DNA of 64,000 nt. It comes from Corella eumyota. Taxonomy: Eukaryota > Chordata > Ascidiacea > Phlebobranchia > Corellidae. The notes under the pieces are model-generated. The model was not told the origin of the DNA. It searched no databases and worked only from the letters and a program-made list of their open reading frames with translations. The stretch covers positions 17,217,066 to 17,281,065 of the forward strand of contig OY720099.1 in the NCBI GenBank assembly GCA_963082875.1. The letters are read 5' to 3'. Shown piece by piece: positions 51,277 to 63,400 of this stretch; the stretch's first letter is position 1; each line of letters begins with the position of its first letter. The position numbers were made by a program, and so were the translations under genes.

Positions 51277-51619
51277 CTGTTTATAAAATTATTTTAAAAT
51301 TCAACTTGATTCAATGAATTTTTTCTTTTTTAAATTTTGTAGTGTGTAGAAAAAAAAGTTTATTTTAAACAGAGACTCTGTTACAGAGATAAGAGCCTGA
51401 CTATATAACACAATTATGTAACAGATTAATTACTGAAACGAATAGATTAAAAATTTAAATAAGGAATTAGTAATGTCTGAACTGAGTGTAATTAAAAGAT
51501 TAACGACTTAATTGATTTTAATCGAAAAATACGCATTAAATTTGCAAAATATAAAATCTTTTTATTAAAGTTTGTAAGTAAAATTAATATATAAAATTCA
51601 AACTAGCAAACTTACTCAC
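51277..51619 (-). other. Probable 5' UTR intron of XPC
   Basis: Strong donor GTGAGTAAG and acceptor AAACAG on the minus strand. The acceptor lies five bases before the ATG. The first exon would start around 51.7 kb, facing IFT22. Confidence 0.65.
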
Positions 51620-52011
51620 CTTTTTATAACTATCAGATTTTACAAACTTGTTAGCTCCGACCACGCGTTAGTCTCAAACCTTTAAATCTTCTGATGACCT
51701 GTTTATGTTTATAGTTACATAACGCACCTCTCGCGTGCATTTTTCCCGCCAAATTAAGTATGTCACCACATAATGAAATCCATGTATTTCAAACGATTCA
51801 CAATTCTTTATAACAATTCAATTTTATTATTAATAATTAATTTTTTTTTAAATTTGAGTAAAATAAAATTTAATATAATTCAGAAAAATCCTATATTTTC
51901 TGTGTATTTGCTCGTGCGTTAAATCACGTGATAAACATATTTGTGTTTGTTGACAAAAAATAAACTTAAAATATTTTAAAAACTCAACGATTAAAACTTT
52001 ATACAAAAACG
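51620..52011. promoter_or_regulatory. Divergent promoter region of XPC and IFT22
   Basis: About 390 bp lie between the putative XPC leader donor and the IFT22 ATG. Contains the least AT-rich part (ACCACGCGTTAG, CTCTCGCGTGCATTTTTCCCGCC). No TATA box obvious, as usual for housekeeping pairs. Confidence 0.55.
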
Positions 52012-53524
52012 ATGTTTAAAGCTAAAATACTGCTTGTTGGACCGTGTGAAACTGGTAAAACAGTTCTATCTAACTTCTTGGGCGACCAGGTATACAAATC
52101 TTGCGTATTTCCAACGTAGAAGGTCAAAATATAGCGTTAGCTTTGAATTTACGAATATTAAAAATGCTTAAATTTTTTTTTTGTATATATCTTTATCCTC
52201 GATGTGGGAGAGTCGAATGCGCGACTTAAACATAGAGTAACATTAGTTTCTCCGACCCAGTCTTGAGTTGCCTGTGGCAGTTTGGGATATTATAGATTAT
52301 AATTGCCCGATAATTATGCTGCTAATTAAGTGCTGGCTCAGCAGGAGTTATACCGTTTATACCGCCTTACTCAAGGGCGCTACAGCATGAGATCAGTGGG
52401 AATTAAACCCACGACCCCATGTGTGGTGTAGCAAGTGTTCTTACCACTACACCACGCTGCCGGTTAGCTTTAGATTCACGAATATTAAAAATGCTTAAAA
52501 TTTATTTTTAATCAGTTAATTTAAGCCCTTTACTTAACTTTTGATTTATTTTTATTGACCAGACTGATGCAGCTCGACAGGTTTATCATCCCACTGCTGG
52601 TGTTCGAATCCTTGAGTTCGAGAATTTAGTAAACAACGGTCAAAATTCGACGAATATTGACGTCGAATTATGGGATTGTGGAGGAAGTGAAAATTTGGAA
52701 AGTTGTTGGCCAGCAATGGCTTATCAAGCTGATGGTAAAATTTAAAGAAATTTTAAAGACAAAAATCATGTGTTTTTATTCAAAATAAAAATATTTTTTG
52801 ATTTTTTATACTACAACAAAAACTATTGGTAAAAAATAAAAATCTTAACTTTGCTTTTATTTAGGTGTTATTATTGTGTTTGACCCATACAAAAGTAAAC
52901 CCACGCCTTCTGTTCCATCATTTTACAATTATTTTGTCACAAATCGAGGATTAAAAGATTCACAATGTCTCTTGTTGGCAAATTGTTTTACCAAAGAACC
53001 GAAGACTGTGGGATCACCTATACCATCGTTAACTGCAGTAACATATTGTTTTAATAAAATCTTTCTTACAATTTTACCAATTTTTTTTTGTATATATCTT
53101 TATCCTCCATGTGGGAAAGTCGGATGCGCGACTTAAACAAAGAATAACATTAGTTACCCCAACCCAGTCTCGAGTTGCCTGTGCAGTTTGGGATATTATA
53201 TAGATTAAAATTGCCCGATAATTATGCTGCTGATTAAGTGCTGACTCAGCAGGAGTTTAGACCGTTTATAGTGCCTTACTCAAGGGCGCTACAGCATGAG
53301 ATCAGTGTGGATTGAACCCACGACCTCATGTGTGGTGCAGCAAGTGTTCTAACCACTACACTACGCTGCCGGTTTTGAACTAAATATTTATTTTATTGCA
53401 GAATTTGACCAACGTTGAAAAAAATCCTGATGGTATAACAGATTTGTTTCAAAATCTTTTACAAAATATCGTCGGAAAAATGTCAGATTCACGTGACAAA
53501 GAAGAACTTAGTATAATCGGATGA
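52012..53524 (+). CDS. IFT22: Intraflagellar transport protein 22 (RABL5), complete, 4 exons
   Basis: Small Rab-like GTPase of the IFT-B complex, needed for ciliary transport. Exons 52012-52089, 52563-52734, 52865-53037 and 53402-53524 sum to 546 nt (181 aa; human 185). It starts MFKAKILLVGPCETGKT (human MLKAKILFVGPCESGKT); P-loop GPCETGKT, then PTAGVRILEFEN, switch II LWDCGG, and a tail with MSDSRDKEELSI (human MSESRDREEMSI). The NKxD base-recognition motif is not evident, in line with the unusual nucleotide binding of this family. Introns 1 and 3 each hold a SINE. Poly(A) signals AATAAA near 53648. Confidence 0.95.
52136..52499. repeat. Long direct repeat flanking a SINE
   Basis: 52136-52172 and 52463-52499 match at 34 of 37 positions by eye, one on each side of the SINE. 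Probably an unusually long target-site duplication, or the remains of a small local duplication at insertion. Confidence 0.8.
52173..52462 (-). mobile_element. tRNA-derived SINE in IFT22 intron 1
   Basis: Full-length, little-diverged copy antisense to IFT22, head ACCGGCAGCGTGGTGTAGTGG at the right end, flanked by the 37-bp direct repeat. Confidence 0.92.
53081..53373 (-). mobile_element. tRNA-derived SINE in IFT22 intron 3
   Basis: Full-length copy antisense to IFT22, ending about 28 bp before the exon 4 acceptor. Confidence 0.92.
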
Positions 53525-54448
53525 GGGCAATTTTTCTTGTAAAAAATGCAAAATTCTACTGTGTTTTTTCACTGTTTTATTAGATTTTATATGTTGGCTA
53601 AAACACTAGCAACAATTTATATATTTTTATAAACATTTTTATGTAAAATAAAATAAAGCAAAAATGAATAAATTTTGTACTCCGTCGAAAAAATAACATT
53701 TTAATTGTTTTTAAACATGCATAAACCAAGTTCAATATGTTTTATTAGGTTTAGGAGGTAAATGTTTTTGTTTAAATTATTGCAAAATTCTACAAAATTC
53801 TATATTGCAAGTAATTTGTATGGTATTAGCAGTTTATAAATTACTATTCTACGCAAAAATTAAAAAAAAATCTATTTTATAATACATGTTATGGATAAAG
53901 CACTATACTTTAGCTAAAACACCAAAATTATCCAATAATAAAATTGGGAGCAGTTCATACCATTAACAAACATATATTTACAATACAAAAACTTATTCAA
54001 GCAATTTGGATAATTGTGTATTAGCTTTTAGGAACAGGCTGAAAAGTTGGCTTTTTTAGATAAGGTTATATTAATAAGTAAGGTAAAAAAATTCACCAAT
54101 ATAATACAAAATAGCATTTAACAAAGCAGGATTTTGAATAGAATTGTGCGCTACAAAAATAGTTCTGTGTACTTAAACTGTTATGTGTCATAATGTACAA
54201 ATAAACAATAATAATACAACGTTATTAATTTTTTAATTTAAACTAAACCAAATACATTATTTGTAAACTGTTTTTTTCAATTTATAGTAGGTATGAATTA
54301 AAAAGAACATGAATTTTAGAATTTTCTTGAAAAATTTACCCTTTATTGACAAATGACCAAATAAAATAAAGTTAAATCTGCCCCATAGCAGTTTAACAAC
54401 ATAAAAATATAAGAAAATGTCATTAATTCTTACTTTTTATTCATGAAT
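53525..54448. other. Convergent intergenic region IFT22 / PC
   Basis: 3' ends of two converging genes. AT-rich, with poly(A) signals for IFT22 (about 53648, plus) and for PC (about 54436-54441, minus). A weak SINE-like scrap lies near 53930-53960. Nothing else seen. Confidence 0.6.
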
Positions 54449-57400
54449 TTACTCAATTTCTACAAGCAAGTCTTCCCCCTCTACGTGCATGCTTTTATTC
54501 ACCGCAATTTCTTTTATGATTCCGTCAGTAGGTGACGCTACAACCATCTCCATTTTCATTGCACTGATAACTAATAAAGGTTGACCCTTTGCTACTGTAT
54601 CACCAACCTTTATTTAAAATTAAAAGCTTTTATAACTTGTGAAATATAAAAGGTATTTACACATATTATAGATGATGTGTTGTTTAAAACCCTGAGTAAG
54701 GCAATGTAGTGGTAAAAACACTTTGCTACACCACACATGAGGTCGTGGGTTCAATCCCCACTGCTCTCATGCTGTAGCACCCTCAAGTAAGGCGCTATAA
54801 ACGGTATGAACTCCTGCTGAGCCAGCACTTAATTAGCAGTATAATTATTGAGCAATTATAATCTATAATATCTCAAACTGCCACAGGCAACTCGAGACTG
54901 GGTCGGAGTTACTGATGTTACTCTATGTTTAAGTCGAGCATTCGAGTTTCTCACATCGAGGATAAAGATATATACAAAAAAAAAACATAACAAACTTCTG
55001 CCAACCCAAAAATTGGCATATTAATTATTGAAAATCATAATCAAAATTATCGAAAACTATCTAAGTCAAATCAAGACTTGGTAAGGAGAAACAAATCTTC
55101 CTCTACTTGTAGGTTGTAAAGATGGTTTGGTACATTGAGGATAAAGTTTTTTTTTGTATAAATCTTTATCCTTGATGTAGGAAAGTCGAATGCGCGACTT
55201 AAACATAGAGTAACATCAGTTACTCCGACCCAGTCTCGAGTTACCTGTGGCAGTCTTGGATATTATAGATTATAATTGCCCGATAATTATACTGCTGATT
55301 AAGTGCTGGCTCAGTAGGAGTTTGTACTGTTTATAGCACCTTACTCAAGGGCGCTACAGAATGAGATCAGTGGGGATTGAACCCACGACCTCATGTGTGG
55401 TGTAGCAAGTGTTCTTACCATTACACCACGCTGCCGGTAAAGATATATAAAAAACTTAAATTTTACTATCGAACTGACCTCAACTTTAATGTCAACTACA
55501 TCACCGGGCATAGGGGACCCAACCGAACCCTTCACACCAGTTCTTGCTTTTGGGTGAAAATGCATTTCCTAAAAGAAACAATAATTTTAACCTAACTAAT
55601 TAATGACAAATTGAAAAAAAAATACATTGTTGTTAGAATTGTAAAATGTAGCCTTTTTTAAAGTTTCAAAGTACTTCCAAACCTTTAATGCTTCTTGATC
55701 TTTGACAAGAACTTGTCTAAGTTGACCATTCAACTCCATAAAAACTTCTCTCTCTCCTGTCTCTGGTTTCAGCTCACCAACTGCCAGAGCTTTAATGTGC
55801 AAAGTTTTACCTGAAAAAATGCAAAATATACTAAAATTTTGTTAACGTCAAAAGTGTTCATATTAATTTTTTTTAAACCGGCAGCTTGGTGTAGTGGTAC
55901 GAACACTTGCTACACCACACATAAGGTTGAGGGTTTAATCCCCACTGAGCTCATGCTGTAGCGCCCTTGAGTAAGGTGCTATAAACGGTACGAACTCCTG
56001 CTGAGCCAGCACTTAATCAGCAGTATAATTACCGGGCAATTATAATCTATAATATCCCAAACTGCCACAGGCAACTCGAGACTGGGTCGGAGTAACTGAT
56101 GTTACTCTATGTTTAAGTCGCGCATATCGACTTTCCCACATCGAGAATAAAGATATATATAAAAAAAAAAGTTTAATAATTTGGCCTTTAAAAAATTTTC
56201 AATTAAACTTAAACTAAGTCAAATCTCTTTTCATAAACTTTTGTTTAAAAAAATATGACAATTTTTAAAGTACTAACCTGGTTCCAGTTCAACTTTAAAT
56301 TCCTCAGCGATCTTTGGTCCCAACAAAAACCTCGGTGTGTCCAATTTTTCCACTGGTCCATATTTAGTAAAGAAATGAAGATAATCGTTCGTTACTTTGG
56401 GGTACATAGCAGCACTGATCACATCTTCTTCAGTAATAAAACTGCCATGTTCTTCGACTAAATCATTCCTTAACTTAGTGAAGTCAAGGGGTTCAAGGCT
56501 GGCCCCTGGCCGCCCTTCGATGGGTGTTTCCCCCCTCAAAATCTACATTTAAAAAAAAAATTAAAAAAATTTTTTTTTTTAATTTTTCCCCAAATTTTTT
56601 TGGCATTTTAACTCACTTTGGTTCTCAGGGGCTCTGGGAAACCCCCAGGTGGGTACCCAATTGACCCCTTCATCATGTCGATGACAGATTGGGGGAAGGA
56701 GAGTTCGTCAGCTTTATCCTCAACATCTTGTGCCGTCAAGTTGTTCTGGACCATGAACTGAGCCATATCTCCTACGACTTTGGATGAAGGAGTAACCTAG
56801 TTTGTAAAAATATTAAAAAATTTTAATAATATAATAACTACAATGACTTTTTTTTTATTTTACAATAATAACTTTTATTTCATTTTTAACTTAAAAAATG
56901 CAAACTTTGTCTTGGCAGAAATTATTTTTTTTTTGTATGTATATATCTTTATCCTCGATGTAGGAAAGTCAAATGCGCAACCTAAACATAGAGTAACATC
57001 AGTTACTCCGACCTAGTCTCGAGTTGCCTGTGGCAGTTTGGGATATCATAGATCATAATTGCCCTATAATTATACTGCTGATTAAGTGCTGGCTCAGCAG
57101 GAGTTTATACTGTTTATAACCCTTACCCAAGGGCGCTACATCATGAGAACAGTGGGGATTGAAGCCACAACCTCATGTGTGGTGTAGCAAGTGTTCTTAC
57201 CAATACACCACGCTGCCGATATTAACTTTTTTTAAACTGTAAACCTATATATAATCAAGGTTAGTGCACAATATATATAAATCCAATTAAAAAAAAGGCC
57301 ATCTGTGGTGTAGGGCAAGCTATAGACTAGTTTATACTAACGTTGGGCATATAAAATAAAGAAGACTTGGTTACCTTAATAAGATCTCCAAACAGTTTAT

Positions 57401-60400
57401 TAGCTTCGATATATTGTTCTTTAACTTTCGAGAACTGATTTCCTAATCCCATAGAGTGCGCTGGAATAACAAATAAATTGATTAAGTAACACAATCAAAC
57501 TGCAGCGTGGTGTAGTGGTAAGAACACTTGTTACACCACCATGAGGTCGTGGGTTTAATCTCTACTGATCTCATGCTGTAGCGCCCTTGAGTAAGGCGCT
57601 ATAAACGGTACAAACTCCTGCTGAGCCAGCACTTAATCAGCAGCATAATTACCCGGCAATTATAATCTCTATAATATCCCAAAACTGCCACAGGCAACTC
57701 GAGACTGGGTCGAGGTAGCAAATGTTACTATACGTTTAGGTCGCGCATTCGACCTTTCCACAATGTGGATAAAGATATATACAAAAAAAAACAATTTCCA
57801 AAAATTTTAAAAATAATTTGGGTTTATTTTACTTACCCTGGAAATGAAGATTGGTGTACTGGCCACCTGGAATTTCATGTTTATAAACCCCCGAATCGCC
57901 TGATTTCATGGTTATAGTGCATTCAAATGGAGCATACAACTGCCTGGCTTGTTCCCAGTAATCATTGTAGTCTGTTAGGTGCCTCATCGGAATCCCTTCA
58001 AAATTTAAATTTTTTAATTATGATTAAAAATTTATTTTAAATAAAAAAATTTTTTTTATAAAAATAAAATTACCGGTGTCGAGTTTTGTTCTCTCACACG
58101 ATGTCACTATTGCTCCCAAACTTGGTTGTGATGTCATCCCGGACATGGAATCGATTGCTGCATCGACGATGTCAGCTCCTGCTTCCGCTGCGGCTAACAT
58201 AGAAGCAACACCTAAAAAAAAAATTGGGTTTTGTATTGTTTTCTAAGCCAGGGTACGAACTAACGTTTAAAAAACGATTCGCTAAAAATGAGGTCGCATT
58301 TTTAGAGCAAATATTAGGTTCAAGTCATAATCTTCGTTTTTTTATAACCTTTGGCGCGTTGCGTGGCATTTTTAAAATGTAACGTATTGTTAAACAATCG
58401 TTAAGAATAGTTTGCACGAAAAACGAGACATTTTTAATTCTTTTAAGGCTGTGTTATCTATTTAAAAAATTGCGCAACAACTGAACAATCTCGGGAGCGA
58501 AATTTACGCATTGCTAAAACATGGAAAGTTATTGTTATTAAATGCCCTATAGTAACCTACATTTACGCAGGAATATGATGATGTATTTAAATTAGTGTGA
58601 AACCGGTGTAAAATAGATCGTAAAAATATACACAAGAGTTTTATCACTGCCTGAACCTTTTTTTGTTGATTCGCTATTTCTAATATATTTGTAAAAACTG
58701 ATTTGCTAATTTTAAAAAACGATTCGCTTTAAGCGAATAGCGACCCGTTTTTTTTTCCCTGTAAGCATTTACTAATTAAATGTTAATTTTGGGGCTTCGG
58801 GTTCGAGCCGCACCATCGCCACACTATTCGCCCTTGAGCCCGGCGTTTACGGATAGCTCATACACATCACAATATCACACCCCCACCCAATGAAAAATAT
58901 AAAACCTATCTCCCAATGAAAAATATAAAATCTATATGGAAAAAAAAAATTTAGATTTTTCTGCCTACCTGCGCCAGATGTATCATGGGTATGAATATGA
59001 ATCGGAAGATCAGGATATTTTTCTCTTAGTTCTGAGACGAGGATTTTGGCAGCTTGTGGTTTTAGCAAACCAGCCATATCCTACAACAGAAGAAAAAAAT
59101 TAATAATTTATTTATTACTAAAAATTTAAAGTCATATATTAACGATATTTTAATACTCAAAAATTAATAAAGATGGTGTCACTGAACACAAAAATAATTT
59201 TAACTTTAAATAATTTCACCTACTTTTTGAGTTGTACAAATAAAAAAAAAAATTTAAATTAATTAAAAAAAGGAAAAGGGAAGCCCTGTTTGTGATGACG
59301 TAGAAAGTACTAGCGTGTATACATTCACTACGCTACTTGGTACTTTCTACGTCACACAAAAAATATGGGAACCTGTTTTTTATGTAAATCATTTTCCAGT
59401 ATTTTTGAAAATTAAATTGTAAGTACCACAGACATTTTTTAAAGATTTTAAAGCTATTTTGTGATTCATTGTCAGCCATACTACTGTGCTATATACATCA
59501 CTTACAAAATTGCAAAACTATTTAACATAACACTTTAATATTCTGAAATGAAAAAAAAAAATTTAATCTTTCACCTTTATGCATAAAATATGGGTACCAA
59601 TTTTCACAAGTTCATCAGCTAACTCCAAATAATATTTCAGATCGTATTTTGTCAGCCTAGTGGGGTCCGATACGTCACCCGTGTAGGAGATAGCAGCTTC
59701 CACGACTCCCCCTGACTCCCCTGCTGCCTCCATACCCAACTTCATGTTAGGAAGATAGTTCATCGAGTCAAACACTCGGAATATGTCCATACCGTTGATG
59801 AATGCTAGTTCGCAAAATCTAAAAAATGGTAGGACATTTGTTGTAATTATACACTTGAATACTAATATAATTTAATTTGAATTCTGCAGTAATTAGGGAT
59901 GGGCCAATCGAACCAGAGTCCGAGTACTCGGCCCGAGTATTAAGAATATTTTAATACTCATGCTCGTCGAGCATTTTTTAGTACTCGGATGCCAAGTAAT
60001 AATTTGTCATTTAAGATCGTATACAATTTACTAAACATAAAAAAACACGAAGTTTGCCTTTTTCCAATAAATTATAATCTACTCTCAATTATATCTCGTT
60101 CAAGCAACGATTGCGCAACAAATACACTTTTCAGTTAGTAAAATTTTACGCATAATAAATTTAAGACGTTACATTTTCGTTTGGACTTAAAATGATATTG
60201 CTATCAGCGGTAAGTAGTTTTGCCAACAGTAAACACTTTATAATCCATAAATACGTGTTTTTTGGCAAATTTTGCAGTTTTAAAATTATGCTGGAAAGAT
60301 TCTCGTAACCAGTTATATACGTTTAAATGACATCATAACCGAGTACTCGGACTCGGCCGAGTATCGCGTCAAAATACTCGGGCTCGTCGAATCCGAGTAA

Positions 60401-63400
60401 TTTGGATTTCAGCCAATCCCTAGCAGTAATTAAACCCAAGACCTTAAGACAAGATTATATGTTGTTAGTTTAACCCAAGACCAGAGGTTTTAAACAAACC
60501 ACATTACGCTGCAAGCAGTGGGAATTAAACCCGGGACGTCATGTAGTAAACCCTAGTGTTAATCCCTCAACACTACGGTGGCAGTTAAGACGTTAAATTA
60601 CTTACTTTTTAACAGCATTGTCTGGGTAACTAGTATACCCAACCCCATTAGCTCCTCTCAACAACATCTGGAATGGAATATTAGGAATAAGTTGTCTTAA
60701 AAGTTTTAATCTTTCCCAGGGACATTCGTGTAAAAATCTTAACGCTACATCAAAGGTGGCTCCTTAAAAAAAAGATAAATAATTTATGAAATTTAGCAAC
60801 CTAAAAATTTTTTTTTTTAAATCACTTTTAAATTAAATATTATACCAATGCAAAAAAAATTCAAAAAAAAAATTTAAAAAAATCTTCTTAATTTACCTCC
60901 CCAATTTTCAATTGAAAAAAGAGAGTTTAATCGATGTGAAACGAAAGGTGAAATCTTTGCGAGGTCGTGTGTGCGCACTCTAGTGGCAAGTAATGATTGG
61001 TGAGCGTCGCGCATGGTCGTGTCGGTGATAAGGAGTCCCTGATTGGCTCTAATCGCTCGAGCAAATCCTTCAGGGCCTTGTTCAAGTAAAATATGTCGCC
61101 AACCGTAAGGAACTTCGTCACCTTTAAAAATAATTTTACTTGAAAAATAAAAAATGGAAGCAGTGGGGATGGAACCCAGGACCCCATGTAGTGATGCCTA
61201 ATGACTTATGTTAAGTAAGAAGAAATGCAAACTGTAGAACATGAAATAAGTTTAATTTGTTCAAAGTTCATGTTATGTCAATAATTACAAGCTCACAACG
61301 TGCTAAGTCATTCACAAAATTGCCCTTGGCAAACACAAACCTTAGTTGAACTACCCAGGTATTATATAATATGTAAACATAAAGTAATTACTTAGTTACA
61401 GGCATAAAACTGAACTTAAACTTAATAAATAAACATTAAAATAAATTGTTACTGTATGCTATATAAGATACAAAATATACATATAAACATAAAAAATGAT
61501 ATTTTAAAGTGTTTACTATTGAATTAAAAGTACTTACCAACTGGGGTAGCTGGTACTTCGATGTCCATATATGGTGGTTTAAGACTGGTTGGTAATGGTG
61601 TTGATGGTCCGTTGACCATACATTCAGCTAAATATTTGAGTAAACGACCAGCTCGATTTTTGCTTGGTTGCATTTGAAATAACTAGAAAAAAAATAAAAT
61701 GAATTATTATAAAAAAAATAATAAATTAACAGCAGTTTGGAATTAATTTTTATATTTAAAGTATATATATATATATATATATGTAAAAAAATTGAATGGA
61801 ATCTTTAAATTGGTCTAAAAATCTGAAAGTTTAAAGTAAAGTTTGATTATAACCTGTGGATTGCTGTCCAGAAATTGGGTGGTAACAGTTCCATGTAAAA
61901 ATTCTTGATCACTTATTACATTCTCCAGAAAAGGAATATTTGTCTGTTGAGATGAATATATATTTAGGCAAAATAATGCAAAATTCATCCAATAAATAAT
62001 ATTTAATTTTTTTTTCTAAAGACTGTTTTTTTATAGACCATAATTGTATTCTACATCAATCTCTTTTTTTGTATTTATCCTTGATGTGGGAAAGTTGAAT
62101 GCCCGAATTAAACATAGAGTAACATCAGTTACTCCGACCCAGTCTCGAGTTGCCTGTGGCAGTTTGGGATATTATAGATTATAATTGCCTGATAATTATG
62201 CTGCTGATTAGGTGCTTGCTCAGCAGGAGTTCATACCGTTTATATCGCCTTACTCAAGGGCGCTACAGCATGAAATCAGTGGGGATTGAACCCACGACCT
62301 CATGTGTGGTGTAGCAAGTGTTCTTACCATTACACCACGCTGCCGGTTTTCAATTTTTGAATTGAAAATTACCTTTACACCACGGATTCTGAATTCCTTC
62401 AAAGCTCTGTGCATCTTCCTAGCAGCAGATGGCATGTCAGCAGCATGTGCAATAACTTTAACAAGCAGGGAGTCGTAATGGGGCGAAACAATTGCTCCAG
62501 CAAACGCTGATGCACTGTCAAGTCTGATACCCATCCCTTCCCCACTTCTAAATACCTAAATGTGTATAAAAATGATGAATTGTTGAAACTGATATACATT
62601 ACTTTAATTCCATAAATCCGGTATTAAAATGGCAAAACTTTTATTTAAATTAATCCTTGATATGGGTAGATTGAATTTACTGCCTTAACATAAAGCAACA
62701 TATGTTAGTTAAGAAACTCCATTTTTTTTTTTTTGTATATATTTATTCTCGATGTGGGAAGGTCGAATGCGCGACCTAAACATAGAGTAACATCAGTTAC
62801 TCTGACCAAGTCTCGAGTTGCCTGTGGCAGTTTGGGATATATATTATTTTGGAATTGCCCGATAATTATGCTGCTGATTTAGTGCTGGCTCAGCATGAGT
62901 TTATACCATTTATAGTGCCTTACTCAAGGGCACTACAGCATGAAAGCAGAGGGAATTGAACCAACGACCTCATGTGTGGTGTAGCAAGTGTTCTGACCAC
63001 TACACCACGCTGCAGTTTAGAATATTGTTGACTTAATGGTATTGCCCTGATTATTGCCAGCATTTGGCATTTAACCAGCAAAGTAAATGTAATCTCTGCC
63101 TTACTTGACACTGCTTTAACAATTAATACCTAACTAAACATGATTTTTTTGTTACCTCAATTCTTCCCGTGTCAGGTCTAAAGTCATGGGCAGGATCTTC
63201 AGTGGTAACTCTACACTGGATAGCACATCCATTAACTTGTATTCTCTCTTGTAATAAACCAAGGTCTGGGAGGCTGTAACCTTCACTTAACCTGATTTGG
63301 GACTGCACCAAATCAACACTAAAAATAAATTAAAATATTAAGTTAAAAACTAAAAAAAATGTGGCAAAATTAATTTAAAAAATTTATTTTCTAAAGGCAA

